This document shows positions 1 to 8,751 of a stretch of DNA of 64,000 bases, in pieces; the first letter of the stretch is position 1; each line of letters starts with the position of its first letter. Source of the stretch: Pseudomonas putida (GTDB taxonomy: Bacteria > Pseudomonadota > Gammaproteobacteria > Pseudomonadales > Pseudomonadaceae); contig NZ_CP016634.1 of the NCBI RefSeq assembly GCF_002741075.1, forward strand, positions 4,060,001-4,124,000, in the 5' to 3' direction. The notes beneath the pieces are model-generated. The model was not told the DNA's origin. It saw only the letters and a program-made list of their open reading frames with translations, and searched no databases. Position numbers and translations under genes: made by a program.

Positions 1-40
1 ATCCCTGAAAAACGTCCAGGTCCGCCATCGCGACCTCTAG
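1..40 (+). CDS. rapZ: RapZ RNase adapter, C-terminal fragment (5' end outside window)
   Basis: Only the last twelve codons and a TAG stop are inside the window; the frame begins at base 2 and ends in VQVRHRDL. This basic tail matches my memory of the C-terminus of RapZ (YvcJ family), a nucleotide-binding protein that in enterobacteria acts as adapter for RNase E. The gene lies 20 bp upstream of ptsO, as in the rpoN-hpf-ptsN-rapZ-ptsO cluster of gamma-proteobacteria. The identification rests on this short tail and on context. Confidence 0.7.
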   Translation, partial: SLKNVQVRHRDL

Positions 41-60
41 CCCACAGGATCCGCACCCCG

Positions 61-333
61 ATGCCCGCCCGCGAAATTACCATCATCAACAAGCTGGGCC
101 TGCACGCCCGGGCGGCAGCCAAGTTCGTTGGCGTGGCCGGGCGCTTTCCCTGCCAGGTCAGGGTGGGGCGTGCGCCCGACAAAATGGTGGACGGCAAGAG
201 CATCATGGCCGTGATGATGCTCGCCGCAGGCAAGGGCACCCAGGTGCACCTGATGACCGAGGGCGAACAGGACAACGAGGCCATGGATGCCTTGGCCGAG
301 CTGATCAACAACTATTTCGACGAAGGCGAGTGA
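61..333 (+). CDS. ptsO: Nitrogen-PTS phosphocarrier NPr (HPr family)
   Basis: This 90-residue protein is a complete HPr-fold phosphocarrier. The phosphorylatable His15 lies in KLGLHARAA, and the regulatory-site segment DGKSIMAV is at about residues 44-51. NPr passes phosphate from EI-Ntr (PtsP) to EIIA-Ntr (PtsN), a regulatory rather than sugar-transporting relay linked to nitrogen and potassium status. The position directly after rapZ, 20 bp downstream, separates it from the sugar PTS HPr. An AGGAT Shine-Dalgarno-like sequence precedes the ATG. Confidence 0.95.
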   Translation: MPAREITIINKLGLHARAAAKFVGVAGRFPCQVRVGRAPDKMVDGKSIMAVMMLAAGKGTQVHLMTEGEQDNEAMDALAELINNYFDEGE

Positions 334-444
334 ATCGCCGCGATGGCCGCAGATCGAGACGACCTGACTGGCCTGGTGTGTAGCGAGCTGACTCAGAGCC
401 CGATTTCTGAATCAATCAACTTTCGCGCCGCAGAACAGAAGCAA

Positions 445-463
445 AGGGCCGCTGCGCGGCCCT
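445..463. terminator. Bidirectional terminator between convergent ptsO and pmbA
   Basis: The arms GGGCCGC and GCGGCCC, with an extra A:T pair outside, enclose a 3-nt loop. On the minus strand the hairpin is followed by TTTGCTTC, and on the plus strand by GAGTTT. It lies in the 160-bp gap between two convergent genes, so it can serve both. The rest of the gap shows nothing else recognisable. Confidence 0.7.
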
Positions 464-495
464 GAGTTTCAACTATTCCTGCCAAGTGACAGGTA

Positions 496-1842
496 TCAGC
501 TCCCCGCCACCGTCATCCTCTCGATCAACACCGAGCCACTGTGAATGTTGCTCCGGGTTTCGATATCGCTACCGATCGCGACGATCTGCTGGAACATATC
601 CTTCATGTTGCCGGCAATCGTCACTTCCTGGACAGGGAACTGGATTTCGCCATTCTCCACCCAGAAGCCCGCCGCGCCACGGGAGTAATCGCCCGTCACC
701 ATGTTCAGGCCATGCCCCATCAGCTCGGTCACCAGTAAGCCGCGCCCCATACGACGGATCAATGCGGCCTGGTCTTCCACACCGTGGGTGACGAACAGGT
801 TATGCACACCGCCGGCATTGGCAGTGCTCGGCAGACCCAGCTTGCGTCCGGAGTAGGTGCCGAGCAGGTAGGAGACCAGCTCGCCCTTTTCCACGAACGG
901 CTTCGCATAGGTCGCCAGGCCATCGCCGTCGAAGGCCGCGCTCCCCAAGGCTCGCGGCAGGTGAGGACGCTCATCGAGGGTCAGCCAGGTGGGGAAGAGA
1001 CGCTGGCCGATAGCACCATCGAGGAACGATGATTTGCGGTACAAGTTGCCGCCGGAGATAGCCGAAAGGAAGCTGCCGAACAAGCCGCCCGCCAGTTCTG
1101 CGGAGAACAGCACCGGCACCTCGCAGGTCGGCACCGGGCGTGCACCCAGGCGGCTGGCTGCACGCAGTGCGGCGCGCTGGCCGATGCTACGCGGGTCGGC
1201 CAGCAATTGACCCTGGCGATTGACGTCATACCAGTAGTCGCGCTGCATCTGCCCTTCGCCCTCGGCGATCATCACGCAACTCAGGCTGTGACGCGTGGAG
1301 GCATAACTGCCGATGAAACCATGACTGTTGCCATAGACCCGGCAGCCTTGGTGGGTGTTCAGGGTAGTGCCATCGGCGTTGAGGATGCGTGGATCGGCAT
1401 CGAAAGCTGCAGCCTCACAGGCCAATGCCATTTCGACGGCCTTTTCCGGCTCCAGGGCCCAGTCATGATAAAGATCCAGATCCGGGATCTCGCGAGCCAT
1501 CAGCGCTGCGTCGGCCAGGCCTGCACACTCATCCTCGGAGGTATGCTGGGCAATGGCCAAGGCGGCCGCCACGGTCTCGCGAATCGCTTCGCAGCCGCTG
1601 GCTGAGGTACTGGCCGAGCCTTTGCGCTGGCCAACGTAGAGGGTGATGCCAAAACCTTGATCGCGGTTGAACTCGACGGTCTCGACCTCGCGCTGGCGCA
1701 CTGTGGTGGACAAGCCCTGCTCCAACGACACTGCCACTTCGCAGGCGCTGGCGCCCTGGCGTCGTGCTTCGGCGATAATCGCCTCGACCTGTTCCTGCAA
1801 CGCCGGCAGGTCCTTGGGGCCTACGCTCTGGACTGCACTCAT
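496..1842 (-). CDS. pmbA: Metalloprotease subunit TldE / PmbA
   Basis: PmbA (TldE) is the non-catalytic partner of the TldD/E heterodimeric metalloprotease, which degrades unfolded peptides and in enterobacteria matures microcin B17 and helps degrade the CcdA antitoxin. The 448-residue length is normal for the family. TldD/PmbA fold blocks run over the whole length, with the conserved LPSTANAGGVHNLF and GLLVTELMGHG segments near the C-terminus, and the HExxxH motif of TldD is absent as expected. The ATG at 1842 is chosen over an in-frame GTG four codons upstream because GGAGAG lies at ideal spacing before it. tldD is on the same strand beyond the oppositely oriented darP. Confidence 0.93.
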   Translation of the reverse strand: MSAVQSVGPKDLPALQEQVEAIIAEARRQGASACEVAVSLEQGLSTTVRQREVETVEFNRDQGFGITLYVGQRKGSASTSASGCEAIRETVAAALAIAQHTSEDECAGLADAALMAREIPDLDLYHDWALEPEKAVEMALACEAAAFDADPRILNADGTTLNTHQGCRVYGNSHGFIGSYASTRHSLSCVMIAEGEGQMQRDYWYDVNRQGQLLADPRSIGQRAALRAASRLGARPVPTCEVPVLFSAELAGGLFGSFLSAISGGNLYRKSSFLDGAIGQRLFPTWLTLDERPHLPRALGSAAFDGDGLATYAKPFVEKGELVSYLLGTYSGRKLGLPSTANAGGVHNLFVTHGVEDQAALIRRMGRGLLVTELMGHGLNMVTGDYSRGAAGFWVENGEIQFPVQEVTIAGNMKDMFQQIVAIGSDIETRSNIHSGSVLIERMTVAGS

Positions 1843-1951
1843 GGTTCTCTCCACTCGAAATTCTGCGTACGGCTAGGGTCATTCTACGACCGGGCCGGAC
1901 AAGCGGCCCCCGACTGGTTATCATGGCGGCGATTTCTAGCGGACTGCCACC

Positions 1952-2473
1952 ATGGTTGATTCTTACGACGACGCCTTCGACGGCGAAAAAAGCAAAACCC
2001 AGATCAAGCGCGAGCTGCATGCGCTGGTCGAGCTCGGTGAGCGCCTCACCACGCTCAAGGCCGACACCCTGGCTCGCCTGCCCTTGACAGACGAACTGCG
2101 CCGGGCACTGGCCGAAGCCCACAAGCACACCGCCCACGGCGCTCGCAAACGCCACATGTCGTTCGTCGGCAAGCTGATGCGCGATCAAGACATCGATGCC
2201 ATCCATGCCCTGCTCGAACAGATCGACAGTTCGAGCCGCCAGTACAACGAACGCTTCCACAACCTGGAGCGTTGGCGCGACCGCCTGGTCGATGGCAATG
2301 ACGAGGACCTCGAACGTTTCGTCAACGAGTATCCCGACACCGATCGCCAGCACCTGCGCTCCCTGATCCGTCATGCCCAGCACGAGAAGGCCCGGAACAA
2401 GCCGCCGGCCGCCGCGCGCAAGGTCTTCAAATACATCCGCGACCTCGACGAAACCCAGCGCGGCCTGCGCTGA
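1952..2473 (+). CDS. darP: Dual-action ribosomal maturation protein DarP (YjgA, DUF615)
   Basis: This 173-residue, highly charged, all-helical protein matches the YjgA/DUF615 family. Family members bind pre-50S particles and promote late 50S maturation near the peptidyl-transferase centre. The N-terminus is acidic with [15 protein letters not shown], and the C-terminal part carries the [14 protein letters not shown] basic segment typical of the family. It lies between pmbA and tldD but on the opposite strand; next to pmbA is a usual place for this gene in gamma-proteobacteria. Confidence 0.92.
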   Translation: MVDSYDDAFDGEKSKTQIKRELHALVELGERLTTLKADTLARLPLTDELRRALAEAHKHTAHGARKRHMSFVGKLMRDQDIDAIHALLEQIDSSSRQYNERFHNLERWRDRLVDGNDEDLERFVNEYPDTDRQHLRSLIRHAQHEKARNKPPAAARKVFKYIRDLDETQRGLR

Positions 2474-2485
2474 GTTTCTCGTCCT

Positions 2486-2549
2486 GGGGCTGCCACGCAG
2501 CCCCGATGGGAGCGACCTTGGGTCGCCACAGGACCGCACAGCGGTCCTG
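2486..2549. repeat. Three consecutive hairpins between convergent darP and tldD
   Basis: Three perfect stem-loops follow one another in 64 bp: GGGGCTGC/GCAGCCCC (2486-2504), GCGACC/GGTCGC (2512-2526) and CAGGACCGC/GCGGTCCTG (2529-2549), each with a 3-nt loop. No long T tract follows. They fill almost the whole gap between two convergent genes, so they probably end or protect both transcripts. The first stem motif recurs after gatB. Confidence 0.7.
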
Positions 2550-2557
2550 CAAGCCCA

Positions 2558-3997
2558 TCACGCGCCCGTACCGCCTACGGTAATGGCATCCAGCTTCAGG
2601 GTCGGCTGGCCTACCCCCACCGGCACCGACTGCCCATCCTTGCCGCACGTCCCAACGCCGCTGTCCAACGCCAGGTCGTTGCCGACCATCGATACCCGAC
2701 TCATTGCCTCCGGACCATTGCCGATCAGGGTCGCGCCCTTGACCGGTGCCGTGATTTTGCCGTCCTCGATGAGGTAGGCCTCGCTGGTCGAGAACACGAA
2801 CTTGCCGCTGGTGATATCAACCTGACCGCCGCCGAGGTTGGCGCAGTAGATACCCTTTTTCACCGAGGCGATGATTTCCTGCGGATCGCTTTCGCCAGCG
2901 CGCATGTAGGTGTTGGTCATGCGTGGCATCGGCAGGTGGGCATAGGATTCGCGCCGCCCGTTGCCGGTGACCGCCATGCCCATCAGACGCGCATTGAGCT
3001 TGTCCTGCATGTAGCCCTTGAGGATGCCGTTCTCGATCAGTGTGGTGCACTCCGTCGGGGTTCCTTCGTCGTCCACGCTCAGTGAGCCGCGACGCCCTTC
3101 GAGGGTGCCATCGTCGACGATGGTGCACAGCGCCGAGGCCACTTGCTCGCCGATACGCCCGCTGTAGGCCGAACTGCCCTTGCGGTTGAAGTCGCCTTCC
3201 AGGCCATGACCTACCGCTTCATGCAGCAGCACCCCGGACCAGCCAGGGCCGAGCACGACTGGCAAGGTACCCGCCGGTGCCGGCTTGGCGTCGAGGTTGA
3301 CCAGCGCCTGGCGCAGCGCCTCACGGGCATAACCCATGACACGCTCCTCGGTGAAATAGCGGTAATCGGTACGCCCGCCTCCGCCCTGGCCGCCGCGTTC
3401 GCGCCGGCCATTCTGCTCGACAATCACACTGACGTTGAAGCGCACCAGTGGGCGAATATCAGCTGCCAGGCTGCCATCGACCGCGGCCACCAGGATGCGC
3501 TCCCAGACCCCGGCCATGCTCACGGTGACCTGTTGAATGCGTGGATCCAGGGCGCGCGTAGCGGCGTCCACCCGCTTGAGCAGTTCGACTTTCTCGGCGC
3601 GGCTGAGCACGTCCAGCGGGTTGTCCGGTGCATACAGGGCCGTCACATCCTGGCTGCGGAAGGCCTGCACACGCCCCTCCTGCCCTGCGCGGGAAATCGA
3701 CCGGGCCGCGCGCGCCGCCGATGTCAGGGCCTCGAGGTTGATGGCGTTGCTGTAGGCGAAGCCCGTCTTCTCACCGGACTGGGCACGTACGCCCACGCCT
3801 TGGTCGAGGTTGAAGCTGCCTTCCTTGACGATGCCGTCCTCCAGCGCCCAGGTTTCCGAAATCTGTCCCTGGAAATACAGGTCGGCGGCATCGATGCCGG
3901 GTCCCGACAACTCGCCAAGCACAGCCTGCAGGCTGTCCAGGGTCAGTCCGCCCGGGGCCAGGAGCTGTTCGCTGACGGTGGATAACATCTGGCTCAT
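2558..3997 (-). CDS. tldD: Metalloprotease TldD, catalytic subunit
   Basis: TldD is the zinc-bearing half of the TldD/E protease. The 479-residue product carries the family HExxxH motif as HEAVGH at residues 259-264, followed by [13 protein letters not shown], and a conserved CGKDGQ segment near the C-terminus that supplies a further metal ligand. The start at 3997 gives MSQML, sits two bases after the stop of the upstream nitrilase-family gene and avoids a 94-codon out-of-family extension. The gene is the last of a tight minus-strand run from yhdP. Confidence 0.95.
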   Translation of the reverse strand: MSQMLSTVSEQLLAPGGLTLDSLQAVLGELSGPGIDAADLYFQGQISETWALEDGIVKEGSFNLDQGVGVRAQSGEKTGFAYSNAINLEALTSAARAARSISRAGQEGRVQAFRSQDVTALYAPDNPLDVLSRAEKVELLKRVDAATRALDPRIQQVTVSMAGVWERILVAAVDGSLAADIRPLVRFNVSVIVEQNGRRERGGQGGGGRTDYRYFTEERVMGYAREALRQALVNLDAKPAPAGTLPVVLGPGWSGVLLHEAVGHGLEGDFNRKGSSAYSGRIGEQVASALCTIVDDGTLEGRRGSLSVDDEGTPTECTTLIENGILKGYMQDKLNARLMGMAVTGNGRRESYAHLPMPRMTNTYMRAGESDPQEIIASVKKGIYCANLGGGQVDITSGKFVFSTSEAYLIEDGKITAPVKGATLIGNGPEAMSRVSMVGNDLALDSGVGTCGKDGQSVPVGVGQPTLKLDAITVGGTGA

Positions 3998-3999
3998 AG

Positions 4000-4851
4000 T
4001 CACTCCGAGGTGTGCGCAGGCCGCAAGGCGTCCTGCGAGAAAAAGCGCCGGTGCAGGGCAACCGGCATTCGCGCCCGGATGGACGCCTGTTCTTCGCTGT
4101 CGCGCTCGGCCAGCAATACGCCTTCGCCGCGCGCCTGTTCGGCGATGATCCGCCCCCAAGGGTCGATGATCGCCGCATGACCATAGGTTTCCCGTGGTCC
4201 CGGGTGGGTGCCGCCCTGAGCTGCGGCCAACAGGTAGCACTGTGTTTCGATGGCCCGCGCACGGATCAACACTTCCCAATGGGCAGCGCCGGTCACTGCG
4301 GTAAAGGCCGCCGGCGCGCTGATCAGCTCCGCTCCGGCCGCGCGCAAGGCGCTGTACAGTTCGGGGAAGCGCAGGTCATAGCACACAGTGAGCCCCAGGC
4401 GACCTACCGGTGTGTCGGCGACCACCACCTGGCTGCCGTGGGCATAGTCATCGGACTCCCGATAGCGCCCCCGGTTGTCGGCCACATCCACATCGAACAG
4501 GTGCAGCTTGTCGTAACGCGCCGCGACCTCGCCCTGCTCGTCGATCAGCAACGAGCAGGCGTGAGCCTTGGCATCAGGCTGCTCGGCCGGAGGCAGCGGC
4601 AAGGTGCCGGCCACAATCCACAACCTGAGGTCGCGGGCCGTGCGTTTCAACCAAGGCAGGATCGGGCCCTGACCAAGGGCTTCGGCGCGGCCGATCGCCG
4701 CCGCATCACGCCGCCCCATGGCGGCGAAGTTTTCCGGCAGCACGGCCAATCGGGCGCCGCCGTCGGCGGCCTGCTCCAACAGGGCCCTGGCACGCTGCAG
4801 GTTGGCCAGCACATCGTCCTGGCTGACCATCTGAATGACCGCTGACTTCAT
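4000..4851 (-). CDS. Nitrilase-superfamily amidase (YbeM / Nit1-like)
   Basis: The 283-residue product is a carbon-nitrogen hydrolase with the full catalytic triad: Glu40 in VLPENF, Lys115 in YDKLHLF and Cys157 in [11 protein letters not shown]. The DLRFPELY context and overall length resemble the Nit1/YbeM group, whose known members hydrolyse deaminated glutathione, a by-product of aminotransferase action. Substrate is inferred from subgroup resemblance only. The start overlaps the stop of yhdP by one base (TAATG), and tldD begins two bases after its own stop, so the three are very likely co-transcribed. Confidence 0.88.
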   Translation of the reverse strand: MKSAVIQMVSQDDVLANLQRARALLEQAADGGARLAVLPENFAAMGRRDAAAIGRAEALGQGPILPWLKRTARDLRLWIVAGTLPLPPAEQPDAKAHACSLLIDEQGEVAARYDKLHLFDVDVADNRGRYRESDDYAHGSQVVVADTPVGRLGLTVCYDLRFPELYSALRAAGAELISAPAAFTAVTGAAHWEVLIRARAIETQCYLLAAAQGGTHPGPRETYGHAAIIDPWGRIIAEQARGEGVLLAERDSEEQASIRARMPVALHRRFFSQDALRPAHTSE

Positions 4852-7800
4852 TAACGTTTCTCGAAAGGTTTCACAAAGGTCATTTTAGGCTCTTTCCAGG
4901 GCCCCTCGATGCGGTAGTTCACGCTGGCAAAGCGCGACACGCGATCGCCAATCAAACGATCCACCAGGAACAATGCGCCGCCAACGGCCGGTGCGCCGAC
5001 GATCAAGGCAGCCAGCGGCAGGTTGTTGGTAACTGGCAAGGTGACCTGCAGGTTGGCATCGACACGGTCACGCACCAGGTCCAGCGTGCCATCGAGTTCG
5101 AAGTTGCTCGAAGGCCCCTTGATGGTGATCGGCTCGCGGGTCACATAGACGCCCTGGCTTGCCACCAGCAGGCCCTTGACCCGGTCATAGGCCAGGCCCT
5201 TGTCGAACAGGTCGGAGAAGTCCAGGCGCAGACGCCGGCCAATGGAGTTGAAGTTGAGCAGGCCGAATACCCGCAGCGCCTGGGCGCTGCCTTCGACTTC
5301 GACGAACTGCCCGGAGCGCAAGGCGGCATCGAGGCTACCGGAGAAACGCTTGAGTGCCACCCATGCCGGCGAGCCGGGCCAGCGGCCATCCACATCCAGG
5401 CGGAAGTCACGACTGGTGGCAGTGGGCGCAAAGCCCCAGGCCTTGAGGACATCGGCCAGGTTCTTGCCCTCCAGACGTCCTTTGTACCAACTGCCGGTAT
5501 TCCCCGGTTCGCCCTCCCAGCCACCGCTACCATCGATACGCAGGCCTTTGAGGTCCAGGTCGACGTCATTGAAAGTCATACCGCGCGGCGTGGGCCTCAG
5601 CTTTACCGCCAGGCTGCCGAACAGATCGTCGCCGCGGTACAGCTTGTCGACCGTCACATCCAGGGCCGGCACTTTGCGCGGGTCGAAATCGGCCAACGGG
5701 TCCGGTGCATCCTCGGGCTGCTTGCCCGCTGGCTCCCCTGGCGGCAGGCGCAGGGTCTGCAGCCTGACCACCATCGGCGCCGACTTGGCATCGGGAAGGC
5801 GCGCGTTGCCTATGACCTCACGGCTGTCCAGGCGTACATCCCAGGCAGCGCTGCCACGCGCCAGACGCACGATAGCTTGGTTCAGATCGAGGCCGAACGC
5901 CTTGAGCCGACCGATGCTCAGGTCCACGCCCTGCAGGTTCTGCCGCGCATTGCCGCCAGGGTCCTGGCCTGCGAAGCGCTCCATTTGCGCTTGCCAGGGC
6001 GCAATGTCCAACGACTCGATTCGCCCCCGCACCCGCAGGCCCTGGCCTGACGGCACTTGGGCAGTGCCGCTGCCCAGCAGCAACTCGCCGCGCCCTTGGG
6101 CAAACGTGGCAGTTGGCGCGGCATAGGCGAAGCGGGCAAGTTCGCCGTAGCTCGCATCGATACGCCGCTCAGGCCCCTTCAACGTCATGCTGAAGCGACT
6201 GTCGCGGGTGTCCTGCGCGGCCTTGCCAAAGGGCGCTGGCAGATCGATCGCCAAGCCCTTGAGCGAGGAGTTGACGCTAAGCCGGTTATCGCGGCTGCCC
6301 AGACTGACCTGCAACTGGTAAGGAAGATCGCCTGAGACAGGCAGCGGCTGGGTGAATTTCAACCAATCGGTCAACGCCTTGGGCGTCACCTGGCCTCTGG
6401 CGTCGATGCGGGTCTGGATCTGACCGGGCTGGCCCTCGGCGAAGATCTGCGCCGTGACAGGTTTACCGAATGCCTGCAGGCTGATGCCCTTGCCGCTGAG
6501 GCCCTTGTCCAGATCGAAGCTGAAGTCGCCCTTCAAGCGGCTCAACTCCAGACTCGGCGGGGCAACCTTCAGGCGCGCATCGGCGGTGGTGAAATCGACC
6601 TGCACCTTCGGGTGCTCTCCATGCGCCAGGGGAATATCGAGCTTGACCTTGCCCTTGAGCGGCCCTTCGCCCTCCCAACCGGCAAAGACTTCGCCGGTGC
6701 CGATCGGAGCCTCCTGGAGAATCTTCAGGCCATCGCCCAGGCGACCATCGAAATTACCATCGAGGTACAGATGGCTGTGCTCGCCGGCATCAACATGGGG
6801 GATATCGACGCTGACATCAGTGACCTGGGTGTCGAGCAGCAGGCCACGCCGGGCTTTGATGCGCACGCCACTGTCCTCGATCAGCACATCGCCATCGACC
6901 TGCTGCACCTGCGGCCAGCCGGGCTGGAAGTCCAGCGCTGCGTCGTGCACCTTGAAGAACAGACTGATACTGCGCGCCTCGGGCGATGCACCATGGTTCA
7001 GCGAACCTTGGTACTGGAAGTAGCCCTCATCGACGTTACCTTTGACGATGGCGCTGCGCAGCCACTCGTCCAGGGCCGGGCTTAGCACTTCGGGCAGGTA
7101 CTTGGCGGTGTAGCGCCCGTCGCCTTCGGTGAGGCCGACGCGCAGGTCCATGTAGTCCTCGCGCCCTTCTTCGAAGAGCAGGCGGATGAGGAAGTCCGCA
7201 GCGATCTTGCCTTCTTCGCCCAGTACCTTGATGTAAGGCGCGATCAGGGTGAAGCCTTCCTGGTCCAGGCGCCAGGTAAGCCGTGCATTGGCCTTCTGGT
7301 AGTGCCAGGGTTTGGCGAAGATCGGATACAAATGCAGCATGAAGGCGTCGGTATCCAGACGCAGCTCGCCTTGCCCCAGGTCCCCGCTGATACTGCCGCT
7401 CACGTTACCGGCCGCTGGCGCACCGTGATAGGCATCGAAGCCGACCTTCTCGAGATTGGCGGCGAACTGCAGTCGCTGGTCTCCCTCGGCCTTCGGGCGC
7501 ACGTCCAGTCGCACATTGCGCAGCGCTCCGGTGACCTTGAGCGCGTCTACCACGGCCATGAGCTTGTCCGGCAAGGGCGCCAGCGCCTGGACCAACGGCG
7601 TCAGCGGCGTCAGGTCGAGCCGGTCGGCCTGGATCTGCCAGCTTTCCTGGGTCGAATCCTGGTCGACATGCTGCTTGAGTTGGACATGGGTTTCCCAGCG
7701 CTGTTCGCCGATACTGACAGCCAGCGAATCGACCACGCCTTCGACGCCGTCCTTTCCGCGCTGGAGCCAGGCGGTCAACGCCAGGTTATCGAGGGTGACC

Positions 7801-8669
7801 GCCTTGCGCTCGCTGTAGGCCCCGCGCAGCTGCGGCGCATTGAGGCGCACCACCGCACGTTGCAGCTGACCTTGGCGCCAATCGATCCAGAACTCTCCTC
7901 CCGCCCGTAAGGTATGAGCCTTCCACTGCCCCAACAGCCGGGGCGGCAACCAGCGGGCCCAATCGCTTTGCGGCAGGCTCAGGTAGGCGTCGACCTCACC
8001 GTCGCGCCAGGCCTTGGCGCTGGCGCGGGTACGCAGGCTGATGGCCAGAGGCTGGCCATCGGGCAAGGTCGCGCGCAGATCCAGCGCCTGACGAGACGCA
8101 CCGGCCTGCAAGCCCAGGCTCACATAAGTGAGGGTGAGGGGGTCACGTTGCCAGGGGTGAAGGGTCACCTGGCTGTCGAAGACATCGATTCTGCCCAGTT
8201 GTCGCAGGCGTTGCAGCACCTGGGCGGGGTCCAGTGGCGTATCGTCCTTGCGCGGCAGGCCTTCGAGCGCCCAGGCGCCTTGCTCGTCCTCGCGCAGGAT
8301 CAGTTGCAGCCCGCCCAACTGTATACGCGCCAAACGTAGCTCGCGGGCCTTGAGGCTGGCCCATAGGTCTGGGACGGCCTTGACTTCATCCAGGCGTAAC
8401 GCCGAGGCACCCTCGCCCACTTGCAGGTCGCGCACCCGCAGTACCGGTGCAAGGCCGCTCCAGTGCCCCTCGAGGGCACCGACATGTACCGGCAGCCCCA
8501 GGGCTTGCTCAACCTTGCTTTGCACTTCGGCACGGTACTCGGCCACCAGGGGGACCAGCTCCCGACCGAGGCTGACATACAGCGCCACCAGCACCGCCAG
8601 CAGGGCGCAGAATCCCAGCCCCCAGCGGGTCAAGGCGCCTAGAACGTGGGTCAGACGTCCCATGGCCAT
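4851..8669 (-). CDS. yhdP: AsmA-like envelope lipid-transport protein YhdP
   Basis: This 1272-residue protein has one N-terminal membrane anchor (about residues 13-33), then a long periplasmic beta-rich region of the DUF3971/AsmA-like type. YhdP, TamB and YdbH are considered redundant bridges that move phospholipids between inner and outer membranes. The ending PITIKGPSSNFELDGTLDL followed by a short hydrophobic LPVTNNLPLAALIVGAPAVGG stretch is typical of the family. Length fits Pseudomonas and enteric homologues (about 1270). An alternative ATG lies two codons downstream. The 82-bp gap to rng shows no terminator, so the two are probably co-transcribed. Confidence 0.9.
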   Translation of the reverse strand: MAMGRLTHVLGALTRWGLGFCALLAVLVALYVSLGRELVPLVAEYRAEVQSKVEQALGLPVHVGALEGHWSGLAPVLRVRDLQVGEGASALRLDEVKAVPDLWASLKARELRLARIQLGGLQLILREDEQGAWALEGLPRKDDTPLDPAQVLQRLRQLGRIDVFDSQVTLHPWQRDPLTLTYVSLGLQAGASRQALDLRATLPDGQPLAISLRTRASAKAWRDGEVDAYLSLPQSDWARWLPPRLLGQWKAHTLRAGGEFWIDWRQGQLQRAVVRLNAPQLRGAYSERKAVTLDNLALTAWLQRGKDGVEGVVDSLAVSIGEQRWETHVQLKQHVDQDSTQESWQIQADRLDLTPLTPLVQALAPLPDKLMAVVDALKVTGALRNVRLDVRPKAEGDQRLQFAANLEKVGFDAYHGAPAAGNVSGSISGDLGQGELRLDTDAFMLHLYPIFAKPWHYQKANARLTWRLDQEGFTLIAPYIKVLGEEGKIAADFLIRLLFEEGREDYMDLRVGLTEGDGRYTAKYLPEVLSPALDEWLRSAIVKGNVDEGYFQYQGSLNHGASPEARSISLFFKVHDAALDFQPGWPQVQQVDGDVLIEDSGVRIKARRGLLLDTQVTDVSVDIPHVDAGEHSHLYLDGNFDGRLGDGLKILQEAPIGTGEVFAGWEGEGPLKGKVKLDIPLAHGEHPKVQVDFTTADARLKVAPPSLELSRLKGDFSFDLDKGLSGKGISLQAFGKPVTAQIFAEGQPGQIQTRIDARGQVTPKALTDWLKFTQPLPVSGDLPYQLQVSLGSRDNRLSVNSSLKGLAIDLPAPFGKAAQDTRDSRFSMTLKGPERRIDASYGELARFAYAAPTATFAQGRGELLLGSGTAQVPSGQGLRVRGRIESLDIAPWQAQMERFAGQDPGGNARQNLQGVDLSIGRLKAFGLDLNQAIVRLARGSAAWDVRLDSREVIGNARLPDAKSAPMVVRLQTLRLPPGEPAGKQPEDAPDPLADFDPRKVPALDVTVDKLYRGDDLFGSLAVKLRPTPRGMTFNDVDLDLKGLRIDGSGGWEGEPGNTGSWYKGRLEGKNLADVLKAWGFAPTATSRDFRLDVDGRWPGSPAWVALKRFSGSLDAALRSGQFVEVEGSAQALRVFGLLNFNSIGRRLRLDFSDLFDKGLAYDRVKGLLVASQGVYVTREPITIKGPSSNFELDGTLDLVRDRVDANLQVTLPVTNNLPLAALIVGAPAVGGALFLVDRLIGDRVSRFASVNYRIEGPWKEPKMTFVKPFEKR

Positions 8670-8751
8670 GGCCCTCCAAGTCGTCCCTTAACTATGGCTT
8701 GGTACTGTGGCTTTGCCAGCAGGGTCGGCCACATAAAGGTTTCAGAACGAG

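Noticed and set aside
1529..2539. 336-codon minus-strand frame opposite darP, running into pmbA
   Set aside because: No Shine-Dalgarno or recognised domain is present; it overlaps two well-supported genes in other frames.
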